Source of the DNA: Streptomyces toyocaensis
GTDB taxonomy: Bacteria; Actinomycetota; Actinomycetes; Streptomycetales; Streptomycetaceae
Reading direction: 5' to 3'
NCBI RefSeq assembly: GCF_000725125.1
Contig: NZ_JFCB01000003.1
Location: 1-64,000 of the forward strand
Length of the DNA: 64,000 nucleotides
Both the position numbers and the translations under genes were made by a program. Shown here one piece after another: positions 44,467 through 51,955 of this stretch; within the stretch, counting starts at the first letter, position 1; each line of letters starts with the position of its first letter. Below the pieces are notes generated by a model that made no database searches, was not told where the DNA came from, and was given only the letters and a program-made list of their open reading frames with translations.

Positions 44467-45064
44467 CGAGTACGTGGTCGTCCCGGCGGACGCGGTGGCG
44501 CGGGCACCGCGCGCGGCCGACGCGGCGCACGCGGCGACGCTGCCGCTGAACGCGCTCACGGCCGCGCAGGCCCTGGATCTGCTGGCGGTCCCCGAGGGCG
44601 GGTCACTGCTGGTGACGGGTGCCGCGGGCGCGGTCGGCGGGTACGCCGTCCAGCTCGCCGCGCACCGGGGGATCGCCGTCACCGCCCTGGCCCGGGAGGA
44701 CGACGAGGAGCTCGTGCGCTCGCTCGGCGCCGCGCGTTTCACGGGCGGCGCGGTGGGGGCGCGGAGCGTCGACGCGGTGCTGGACGCGGCGGTGCTCGGG
44801 GAGCGGGCGCTCGCGTGGGTGCGGGACGGGGGTGCCTACGCGGGTGTGATCCCGCACGCGGAGCCGGCGCCGGAGCGCGGGGTGCGGGTGGCCGCCGTGG
44901 AGGTGGCCGCCGACGGGGCCCGGCTGGCGGAGCTGGTGCGGCTGGTGGACGAGGGAGTGCTGACGCTCCGGGTCGCGGAGACGTATCCGCTGGCCGACGC
45001 GGTGAAGGCGCACACGCGGCTGGCGGAGGGCGGGGTGCGGGGGCGGCTGGTGCTGGTGCCGTAG
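44467..45064 (+). pseudogene. 5'-truncated zinc-type alcohol dehydrogenase / quinone oxidoreductase
   Basis: The last 200 residues of an NADP-dependent oxidoreductase survive: EYVVVPADAVARAP, LPLNALTAAQALDLL, the nucleotide site LLVTGAAGAVGGYAVQLAAH, and the C-terminal YPLADAVKAHTRLAEGGVRG. The GroES-like N-terminal half is lost, so it cannot be a complete enzyme. Homology starts abruptly at about 44467 beside the HxlR remnant on the other strand. HxlR regulators and such oxidoreductases are commonly divergent pairs, so one deletion may have removed both 5' ends. Confidence 0.75.
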
Positions 45065-45118
45065 AGGGTCCGGCCGGGGGTGGAATAGGGAGGGGCGGGG
45101 CGTCGTTCCAGGGGTATA

Positions 45119-45135
45119 GTTGAAGCGTAAACAAC
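45119..45135. promoter_or_regulatory. GTTG-N9-CAAC element upstream of the monooxygenase operon
   Basis: GTTGAAGCGTAAACAAC lies just downstream of a GGTATAGT sequence and 18 bp before the start codon. Its symmetric ends and AT-rich middle suit a MarR-type operator or promoter element. Evidence is positional only. Confidence 0.35.
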
Positions 45136-45152
45136 CTGGAGGGTGAGTGGCC

Positions 45153-46247
45153 ATGCAGTTCGGGATCTTCAGCGTCGGGGACGTCACTCCCGACCCGACC
45201 ACGGGGCGCACCCCGACCGAGCGCGAGCGGATCAAGGCCATGGTCGCCATCGCGCTGAAGGCCGAGGAGGTGGGACTGGACGTCTTCGCGACCGGTGAGC
45301 ACCACAACCCGCCGTTCGTGCCGTCCTCGCCGACCACCATGCTCGGCTACATCGCGGCCCGCACCGAGCGGCTGGTCCTCTCCACCTCCACCACCCTGAT
45401 CACCACCAACGACCCGGTGAAGATCGCCGAGGACTTCGCGATGCTCCAGCACCTGGCCGACGGCCGGGTGGACCTGATGATGGGCCGCGGGAACACCGGC
45501 CCGGTCTACCCCTGGTTCGGCCAGGACATCCGCCAGGGCATCAACCTCGCCGTCGAGAACTACGCCCTCCTGCACCGGCTGTGGCGCGAGGACGTCGTCG
45601 ACTGGGAGGGGAAGTTCCGCACCCCGCTGCAGGGCTTCACCTCCACGCCCCGCCCGCTGGACGGCGTCCCGCCGTTCGTCTGGCACGGGTCGATCCGCTC
45701 GCCGGAGATCGCCGAGCAGGCCGCCTACTACGGCGACGGCTTCTTCCACAACAACATCTTCTGGCCCGCCGATCACACCAAGCGCATGGTCGAGCTGTAC
45801 CGGGCCCGGTACGCCCACTACGGGCACGGCAGGCCCGAGCAGGCGATCGTCGGCCTGGGCGGCCAGGTGTTCATGCGGAGGAACAGCCAGGACGCGGTGC
45901 GTGAGTTCCGGCCCTACTTCGACAACGCCCCGGTCTACGGGCACGGGCCGTCGCTGGAGGAGTTCACCGAGCAGACCCCGCTCACCGTGGGCTCCCCGCA
46001 GCAGGTCATCGAGAAGACGCTGTCGTTCCGCGAGTACGCCGGTGACTACCAGCGCCAGCTCTTCCTGATGGACCACGCGGGCCTGCCGCTGAAGACCGTG
46101 CTGGAGCAGCTCGACCTGCTGGGCGAGGCGGTCGTGCCGGTGCTGCGCGAGGAGTTCGCCAAGAGGCGCCCGGCCGGCGTGCCGGACGCGCCGACCCACG
46201 GTTCGCTGCCGGCCGGCGCCAGGAAGAAGGAAGGAGCGCGGGCATGA
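45153..46247 (+). CDS. LLM-class (luciferase-like) FMN-dependent monooxygenase
   Basis: A 364-residue bacterial-luciferase-type TIM-barrel protein, of the kind labelled CE1758 family. It starts MQFGIFSVGDV; typical elements are GLDVFATGEHHNPPFVPSSP, the ISTSTTLITTNDPVKIAEDF-like second strand and DLMMGRGNTGPVYPWFG. It uses reduced FMN and oxygen to oxidise an unknown substrate. The ATG at 45153 has GGAGGG nine bases upstream. Its stop overlaps the start of an FMN-reductase gene (ATGA), which would supply the reduced flavin. Confidence 0.9.
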   Translation: MQFGIFSVGDVTPDPTTGRTPTERERIKAMVAIALKAEEVGLDVFATGEHHNPPFVPSSPTTMLGYIAARTERLVLSTSTTLITTNDPVKIAEDFAMLQHLADGRVDLMMGRGNTGPVYPWFGQDIRQGINLAVENYALLHRLWREDVVDWEGKFRTPLQGFTSTPRPLDGVPPFVWHGSIRSPEIAEQAAYYGDGFFHNNIFWPADHTKRMVELYRARYAHYGHGRPEQAIVGLGGQVFMRRNSQDAVREFRPYFDNAPVYGHGPSLEEFTEQTPLTVGSPQQVIEKTLSFREYAGDYQRQLFLMDHAGLPLKTVLEQLDLLGEAVVPVLREEFAKRRPAGVPDAPTHGSLPAGARKKEGARA

Positions 46248-46852
46248 GGCTCGTCGTCGTATCGGCCGGACTGAGCGTGCAGTCCTCCACCCGGCTGCTC
46301 GGCGACCGCCTGGCCGCCGCGGCCGCCGGGCGGACCCCGGCCGACGTCCAGGTGATCGAGGTGCGCGACCTCGCCGTCGAGATCGCGCACACCTTCACCA
46401 ACGGCTTCCCGGGCCGGGCGCTGACCGCCGCCTTCGAGACGGTCGCGGCCGCCGACGGGCTGATCGTGGTCACCCCGGTGTTCTCGGCTTCCTACAGCGG
46501 GCTGTTCAAGTCGTTCTTCGACGCGCTGAGCGTCACCGACGAGGGCGCCCTCGCCGGGAAGCCGGTGCTGATCGCCGCCACCGGCGGTACGGCGCGGCAC
46601 TCGCTGGTCCTCGACCACGCGATGCGCCCGCTGTTCTCCCACCTCCGGGCCGTCGTCGTCCCGACCGGCGTCTACGCCGCCTCCGAGGACTGGGGCGCCG
46701 AGGGTCTTGACGGGCGTGTCGAGCGGGCGGCCGGGGAGCTGGCGGCGCTGGTGCCGGGGCTGTCCACCGCCCGTCCACAGCCTCGGCGGGACTCCTTCGA
46801 GGACGTCACCCCGTTCGAGGAACGGCTCGCCGCGCTGCGGCCCGCCGGGTGA
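46244..46852 (+). CDS. NADPH-dependent FMN reductase (CE1759 type)
   Basis: A 202-residue flavodoxin-fold reductase: VVSAGLSVQSSTRLLGDRL binds flavin phosphate, and VVTPVFSASYSGLFKSFFDAL with ATGGTARHSLVLDH completes the FMN site. It should reduce FMN with NAD(P)H for the monooxygenase encoded immediately before it. The overlap of the two genes by four bases shows translational coupling. Confidence 0.9.
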   Translation: MRLVVVSAGLSVQSSTRLLGDRLAAAAAGRTPADVQVIEVRDLAVEIAHTFTNGFPGRALTAAFETVAAADGLIVVTPVFSASYSGLFKSFFDALSVTDEGALAGKPVLIAATGGTARHSLVLDHAMRPLFSHLRAVVVPTGVYAASEDWGAEGLDGRVERAAGELAALVPGLSTARPQPRRDSFEDVTPFEERLAALRPAG

Positions 46853-46925
46853 GATACGGGTAAGAAGCCGGCCCCGGTGCCGTCCGCCGGGGCGGGGAGT
46901 CCCGGGCGGTTGGCACACTGGGCGC

Positions 46926-47657
46926 GTGCCGCACACCGTTCTGCTCGCCGAAGACGACCGCGCCATCCGCAACGCGCTGGAGCGCGCCCTGACCCTGGAG
47001 GGCTACCGGGTCACGGCCGTCGCCGACGGTGTCGAGGCCCTCGCGCAGGCCCACCGCAGCCGGCCCGACGTCCTGGTGCTGGACGTGATGATGCCCGGCA
47101 TCGACGGGCTCCAGGTGTGCCGGGTGCTGCGTGCCGAGGGCGACCGCACGCCGGTGCTGATGCTGACGGCGCTGGTGGAGACCGCCGACCGGATCGCCGG
47201 ACTGGACGCGGGCGCCGACGACTACGTCGTCAAGCCGTTCGACGTCGAGGAGGTCTTCGCCCGGCTGCGTGCCCTGCTGCGGCGGGCGGCCCCCGTGCCG
47301 CCGCCGCCCGTGCCGGCCGCCGAGCCCGAGGAGGAGCCGGCGCCGGGTCCCCCCGGACGGTTCCTGGAGGCGGCCGGGCTGCGCATGGACCCGCAGGCCC
47401 GCCGGGTCTGGCGCGGCGGGCGGGAGCTGGAGCTGACCCGCACCGAGTTCGAGCTGCTGGAACTGCTGATCCGCAACGCGGGCGTCGTCCTGGAGCACGC
47501 CACCATCTACGACCGCATCTGGGGCTACGACTTCGGCCCCGGTTCCAAGAACCTCGCCGTCTACGTCGGTTACCTGCGCCGCAAGCTCGACGAGCCCGGC
47601 GCGCCGCAGCTGATCCACACGGTGCGCGGGGTGGGTTACGTGCTGCGGGAGGGCTGA
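46926..47657 (+). CDS. OmpR-family response regulator
   Basis: A 243-residue regulator. The receiver domain has the acidic pair in LLAEDD, the phospho-acceptor D53 in LVLDVMMPG, Thr in MLTALVE and Lys in VVKPFD. After a Pro/Glu linker the winged-helix DNA-binding domain runs from TRTEFELLELLIRNAG to LRRKLDEP and VRGVGYVLR. The GTG at 46926 is the only sensible start; a good ribosome binding site is not seen. The histidine kinase gene starts on the base after its stop, so this is a two-component operon. The signal is unknown. Confidence 0.92.
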   Translation: MPHTVLLAEDDRAIRNALERALTLEGYRVTAVADGVEALAQAHRSRPDVLVLDVMMPGIDGLQVCRVLRAEGDRTPVLMLTALVETADRIAGLDAGADDYVVKPFDVEEVFARLRALLRRAAPVPPPPVPAAEPEEEPAPGPPGRFLEAAGLRMDPQARRVWRGGRELELTRTEFELLELLIRNAGVVLEHATIYDRIWGYDFGPGSKNLAVYVGYLRRKLDEPGAPQLIHTVRGVGYVLREG

Positions 47658-49100
47658 GTGCGCGCGGGCGGTGCGTACGGGTCGCCGGCCGCGCGCCGGC
47701 GGCTGCGGCTGCTGTCGCTGGGGACCACGTTCGCGGTGGCGTTCGCGGCGGTCACCGCCACGGTCACCGTGCTGGTCGGCATCCTGTCCTACAACGCCGC
47801 CGCCCGGCTGGTGCGCGTGGACCAGCAGTCCGTGTTCGACGAGGTCGTGCAGGACCTGCGCGGCGAGGTCCGGCAGAACCGGATGACGCCGCACGACTTC
47901 TCCTCCGCCGCGCCCGGCCACGACCTGGTACGGCCCGCCCGGACCGACGTGCAGGTCCTCGGCCCGGACGGCAGCGTCTTCGACCCGGGCGATCCCGGGC
48001 TGCCGGTGGTCGGCGAGGACCGCCGGATCGCCGGTGCCGGCACGGCCGGGCAGGTGGTCGTGCACGCGGACGTCGACGTCGGCAGCGACGTCTACCGGGT
48101 CGCGACCGTCTCCCTCGGCGGTGCCCGGGGCGCGGTGCAGGTCGCGCAGGAGTTCAGCAACACCGAGGACCTGCTGCGGGCGCTCCAGCGGCGCACGCTG
48201 ATCCTGATGGCGGCGGTGGTGGTCGGGGCCGGGCTGTTCGGCTGGTGGCTGGCCCGCCGCATCACCCGCCGCCTGGTCGTCCTCACCAACACCGCCGAGG
48301 CCGTCGCCCGCACCCGGCGGCTCGGCATCCAGGTGCCCGTCGCCGGATACGACGAGGTGGGGCGCCTCGGTCGCGCCTTCGACCGGATGCTGGGCCGGCT
48401 CGCCCAGTCCGAGGAGGACCAGCGCCGGCTGGTCCAGGACGCCGGGCACGAACTGCGGACGCCCCTCACCTCGCTGCGCACCAACATCTCCCTGCTGCGC
48501 CGCATCGACGAGCTGCCGCCCGGTACCCGCGAGGAGCTCGTCGCCGACCTCACCCAGGAGGCCCGCGAGCTGACCGACCTCGTCAACGAACTGGTCGACC
48601 TCGCGGCCGGGCAGTCCGACACCGAGCCGCCGCAGCGGGTCGACCTCGCGGACCTCGCACAGGACGTGGCGGGACTGGCCAGGCGGCGCACCGGGCGGGA
48701 GATCGTGGTGCGCGCGAGCGGCGACACCACGACCCACGGACGGCCCGGGATGCTCACGCGGGCGCTGTCCAACCTGGTCGAGAACGCGGTCAAGTTCGAC
48801 CGGGACGGCGGCGCCGTGGTCGAGATCCGCGTCGCGGGACCGGCCCGTCCGGGCACCGTGCGGGTGGAGGTGCGCGACCGGGGTCCGGGCATCGCCGAGG
48901 ACGACCTGAGCCGGGTCTTCGACCGCTTCTACCGCGCCGCCGACGCGCGGTCCCTGCCGGGGTCGGGGCTCGGGCTCTCCATCGTCCGGGAGGTCGCACT
49001 GGCCCACGGCGGTGCGCCGTACGCCTACCGGCGGGAGGGCGGGGGGACGGTGACCGGGTTCACGGTGGGAGGCGGGGCGACGCCGCCACCGGCCGGGTGA
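47658..49100 (+). CDS. Sensor histidine kinase
   Basis: A 480-residue membrane kinase. Helix 1 (about 18-45) and helix 2 (about 181-202) bracket an extracytoplasmic sensor domain of about 135 residues. A HAMP region follows, then the phospho-acceptor His in QDAGHELRTPLTSL (about 265), the N-box LVENAVKFD, and the G boxes RDRGPGIAEDDL and GSGLGLSIV. It should autophosphorylate and pass phosphate to the preceding response regulator. GTG start, directly after the regulator stop. A tandem-repeat region begins just after its stop. Confidence 0.92.
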   Translation: MRAGGAYGSPAARRRLRLLSLGTTFAVAFAAVTATVTVLVGILSYNAAARLVRVDQQSVFDEVVQDLRGEVRQNRMTPHDFSSAAPGHDLVRPARTDVQVLGPDGSVFDPGDPGLPVVGEDRRIAGAGTAGQVVVHADVDVGSDVYRVATVSLGGARGAVQVAQEFSNTEDLLRALQRRTLILMAAVVVGAGLFGWWLARRITRRLVVLTNTAEAVARTRRLGIQVPVAGYDEVGRLGRAFDRMLGRLAQSEEDQRRLVQDAGHELRTPLTSLRTNISLLRRIDELPPGTREELVADLTQEARELTDLVNELVDLAAGQSDTEPPQRVDLADLAQDVAGLARRRTGREIVVRASGDTTTHGRPGMLTRALSNLVENAVKFDRDGGAVVEIRVAGPARPGTVRVEVRDRGPGIAEDDLSRVFDRFYRAADARSLPGSGLGLSIVREVALAHGGAPYAYRREGGGTVTGFTVGGGATPPPAG

Positions 49101-49110
49101 AGGGCGTTTC

Positions 49111-49138
49111 CCGGGTGCCGGGTGCCGGGTGCCGGGTG
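49111..49138. repeat. Four tandem copies of CCGGGTG
   Basis: CCGGGTG repeated four times in a row, 10 bp after the histidine-kinase stop. Confidence 0.95.
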
Positions 49139-49160
49139 TAGAGGGCTGGGCGGTCGGGCG

Positions 49161-49631
49161 GTGGGGCGGCTGTGCGGTGGTGTGCGGCCCGGCGATGGTG
49201 CGGGGTGGAGGTGGGCCGCGCGGCCCGGCGTCTGCGGGGTGCCCCCCAGCGCCCGCCCGTGACGTCCTGGGGGAGGGACGACTGCCCGCGGTGGGGCGGC
49301 TGTGCGGTCGTGTGCGGCCCGGCGATGGTGCGGGGCGGAGGTGGGCCGCGCGGCCCGGCGTCTGCGGGGTGCCTCCCCTGGAGGGGGTGCCCCCCAGCGC
49401 CCGCCCGTGACGTCCTGGGGAGGCACGACTGCCCGCGGTGGGGCGGCTGTGCGGGCGTGCGCGGTCCGGCGATGGTGCGGGGCGGAGGTGGGCCGCGCGG
49501 CCCGGCGCCTGCGGGGTGCCTCCCCTGGAGGGGGTGCCCCCCAGCGCCCGCCCGTGACGTCCTGGGGGAGGCACGACTGCCCGCGGTGGGGCGGCTGTGC
49601 GGCCCGGTGTCGGTGCGGGCATGGGTGGGGC
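49161..49631. repeat. Minisatellite-like tandem repeat array (130-148 bp units)
   Basis: Three near-identical units start at 49161, 49291 and 49438 (130, 147 and 148 bp), and a fourth partial unit starts at 49586. Each begins GTGGGGCGGCTGTGCGG and ends GACTGCCCGCG. Units 2 and 3 have an extra 17-18 bp centred on CTCCCCTGGAGGGGG, absent from unit 1, so copies have diverged by a clean indel. Inside a unit GTGCCTCCCC and GGGGAGGCAC form distant inverted arms that could make a large hairpin. Long open frames through this stretch are a side effect of GC content and are not genes. Confidence 0.92.
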
Positions 49632-49665
49632 GTGCTCCCCAGGATCCACGGGGTGCCGTCGCCGC

Positions 49666-49697
49666 GTGCGGCTGTGCGGCTGTGCGGCTGTGCGGCC
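49666..49697. repeat. Four tandem octamers GTGCGGCT
   Basis: Three exact GTGCGGCT copies and one GTGCGGCC, 30 bp downstream of the larger array. Confidence 0.92.
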
Positions 49698-49797
49698 GGG
49701 TGGCTGGTGGCTGGCCGGAGGCGTAAGCGGGTATCGGGGTGTGCAGGTATGCGGGCGGGGGCGGTGCCGTGCCGTCCCCGGTGAGGGGAGGGGCGGC

Positions 49798-51063
49798 ATG
49801 CTGACCGACGAGGAGGCCGCGGCGCTGGCGGCGGTGGACGAGGCGGCGCTGGGGCGGACGCTGCTGGAGCTGATATCCGTGCCGAGCGTGACCGGGAGCG
49901 CCGCCGAGTCGGAGCTCCAGCACCAGCTGGCCGGGCGGCTGGAGTGGCTCGGGATGGACGTCGACCTGTGGCCGCTCGACCTGCCCGCGCTGCGCGACGA
50001 CCCCGGCTTCCCGGGGACGGAGGCGCCCCGGGACGAGGCCTGGGGACTGGTCGGCACGACCCCCGACGGCGGCGACGGGCCCACGCTGATCCTCCAGGGC
50101 CACGTCGACGTCGTACCGCCCGGTGACCTCGACGCATGGGAGGGGGATCCGTACGTGCCGCGGGTGACCGGGGACCTGGTGCACGGGCGCGGGGCCTGTG
50201 ACATGAAGGCGGGGCTCGCGGCGCACCTCGCCGCGCTGGCCGCGATACGGACGTCCGGGGTGCGGCTACGCGGCCGGGTCGCCGCGCACTTCGTCGTCGG
50301 CGAGGAGGACGGCGGACTCGGCGCCTTCGGCACCCTGCGGCGCGGCCACCGCGGCGACGCCTGCGTCATCGCCGAGCCCACCGCCGGCACCCTGATCACG
50401 GCCAACGCGGGCGCGCTGACGTTCCGCGTCGCCGTGCCCGGCAGGGCGGCGCACGGCAGCGCGCGGGAGCAGGGGGTCAGCGCCGTGGACGCGTATCTGC
50501 CGCTGCACCGGGCGCTGGCCGAGCTGGAGACCGAACGGAACCGGGACCCCGACCCGCTGCTCGCCGAGTACCCCATCCCCTACGGCCTGTCGGTGGGCAC
50601 CCTGCGCGCCGGGGACTGGGCGAGCAGCGTGCCCGACCTGCTGGTCGCCGAGGGCCGGTTCGGCGTACGCCTCGGCGAGGACCCGGCGGACGCGCGCGCC
50701 GCGCTGGAGCGGTGCGTGGCCGACGCGTGTGCCGCCGACCCCTGGCTGCGGGACCATCCGGCGACGGTGAGCTGGCCGGGCGGGCAGTTCGCGAGCGGCC
50801 GGCTGCCCGAGGGGCACGCCCTCGCGGACACGGTGGCCACGGCGCACGCCGACGCGACCGGCGGCCCGCGGCCGCGGGTGCGCGGCGCCACGTACGGCAG
50901 CGACCTGCGGCACTACACCGGCGCCGGGATCCCGACGCTGCAGTACGGTCCCGGGGACATCGCGGTCGCCCACGGTGCGCGCGAGCACGTCTCACTGCGG
51001 GAGACGGTGCGGGCCGCGCGGACGCTGGTGCTGACGGTGCTGCGGACCGTCGGCACCAAGTGA
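49798..51063 (+). CDS. M20-family metallopeptidase / deacylase (ArgE-DapE type)
   Basis: A 421-residue zinc amidohydrolase. The first metal ligand is in LILQGHVDVVPPGD (His/Asp near residues 101-103), the shared Asp in GRGACDMKAG, the catalytic Glu in VVGEEDGGLG, further ligands in CVIAEPTA and the C-terminal GAREHVSL. A dimerisation domain occupies the middle. Family members deacylate N-acyl amino acids or cleave dipeptides. The ATG at 49798 has GAGGGGAGGGG upstream; the longer in-frame reading starts in the tandem repeats and is rejected. Confidence 0.88.
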   Translation: MLTDEEAAALAAVDEAALGRTLLELISVPSVTGSAAESELQHQLAGRLEWLGMDVDLWPLDLPALRDDPGFPGTEAPRDEAWGLVGTTPDGGDGPTLILQGHVDVVPPGDLDAWEGDPYVPRVTGDLVHGRGACDMKAGLAAHLAALAAIRTSGVRLRGRVAAHFVVGEEDGGLGAFGTLRRGHRGDACVIAEPTAGTLITANAGALTFRVAVPGRAAHGSAREQGVSAVDAYLPLHRALAELETERNRDPDPLLAEYPIPYGLSVGTLRAGDWASSVPDLLVAEGRFGVRLGEDPADARAALERCVADACAADPWLRDHPATVSWPGGQFASGRLPEGHALADTVATAHADATGGPRPRVRGATYGSDLRHYTGAGIPTLQYGPGDIAVAHGAREHVSLRETVRAARTLVLTVLRTVGTK

Positions 51064-51134
51064 GGGGCGGATCAGCGCCGGGGCGGCGCGCGCGAAACTG
51101 ACCCCGGCCCTTCCTCCGTGGCAGACTCGGGCCC

Positions 51135-51842
51135 GTGATCATCGAACGTGCGTACGCACACAGGGGCTCGTACGACGAGGGGGAGTGGCCCTGGTCGGTC
51201 CCCTGCGTACGCGAACTCCTGCGCGACGGTCTGCGTTTCACCGCCCCGGTGACCTTCGTCGTGGGGGAGAACGGCTCGGGCAAGTCCACCCTGGTCGAGG
51301 CCCTCGCCGAGGGCTTCGGCCTGGACCCCTGGGGCGGCTCCCACGAGTGGCGTTACGCCGGCCACCGCGCCAAGTCCGTCCTCGGCGCACACGTCCGCTT
51401 CGACGCGGCCCCCCGTGGCCGCCGGATGCTCGCCTCGTGGCCGGCCCGTCAGGGCTTCTTCCTGCGCGCCGAAACGGCCCTCGACGCCCTCGGCCGGGAG
51501 GGTCTCGACCCCGACGCGCGCAGTCACGGCGAGGGCTTCCTCGCGGCGTTCCGGGACAAGTTCCTGCGCCCCGGCCTGTACGTCCTGGACGAGCCCGAAG
51601 CGGCCCTGTCCTTCTCCTCCTGCCTCGAACTGATCGGTCACATCGATCGGTTGGCGCGCGCCGGGGCACAGGTCATCTGTGCCACCCACTCGCCCCTGCT
51701 GACCGCGCTGCCCGGCGCGGACATCATCGAGGTCGGCGAGCACGGCATGCGCCGCACCACCTGGCAGGACCTCGCCCTGGTCGACCACTGGCGCCGTTAC
51801 CTCGCCGACCCGGGGGCGTACCTGCGCCACGTGCTGGAGTGA
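51135..51842 (+). CDS. AAA/ABC-type ATPase (RecF/SMC-like fold), soluble
   Basis: A 235-residue P-loop ATPase. Walker A is VVGENGSGKSTLVEAL near residue 42, Walker B with switch Glu is LYVLDEPEAALSFSS near 150, and the His-loop is ICATHSPLLTALPG near 180. No membrane segment or substrate-binding domain is encoded nearby, so a cytoplasmic role is likely. Such small ATPases occur widely and have unclear function; a nucleic-acid-linked role is possible. The GTG start leaves the conserved N-terminus intact. Confidence 0.85.
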   Translation: MIIERAYAHRGSYDEGEWPWSVPCVRELLRDGLRFTAPVTFVVGENGSGKSTLVEALAEGFGLDPWGGSHEWRYAGHRAKSVLGAHVRFDAAPRGRRMLASWPARQGFFLRAETALDALGREGLDPDARSHGEGFLAAFRDKFLRPGLYVLDEPEAALSFSSCLELIGHIDRLARAGAQVICATHSPLLTALPGADIIEVGEHGMRRTTWQDLALVDHWRRYLADPGAYLRHVLE

Positions 51843-51955
51843 CGCCCGCCCGGTTCCGTCACCCGCTTTCCGTTATCCGGCCCGGGCCGGTGGCTCTCCT
51901 GTGGTGACAGGGCCAGGACAGTACGGTCCAGGACCGAGAAGGAGCGTGGACGAGC

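Noticed and set aside
49161..49631. CRISPR array
   Set aside because: Units are contiguous and 130-148 bp long; there are no short repeats with unique spacers and no cas genes.
49302..49784. Open frames of 90-185 residues across the repeat array
   Set aside because: They are made of tandem repeats with no ribosome binding site, differ between units only as the DNA repeats do, and continue in several frames because stops are rare in GC-rich DNA.
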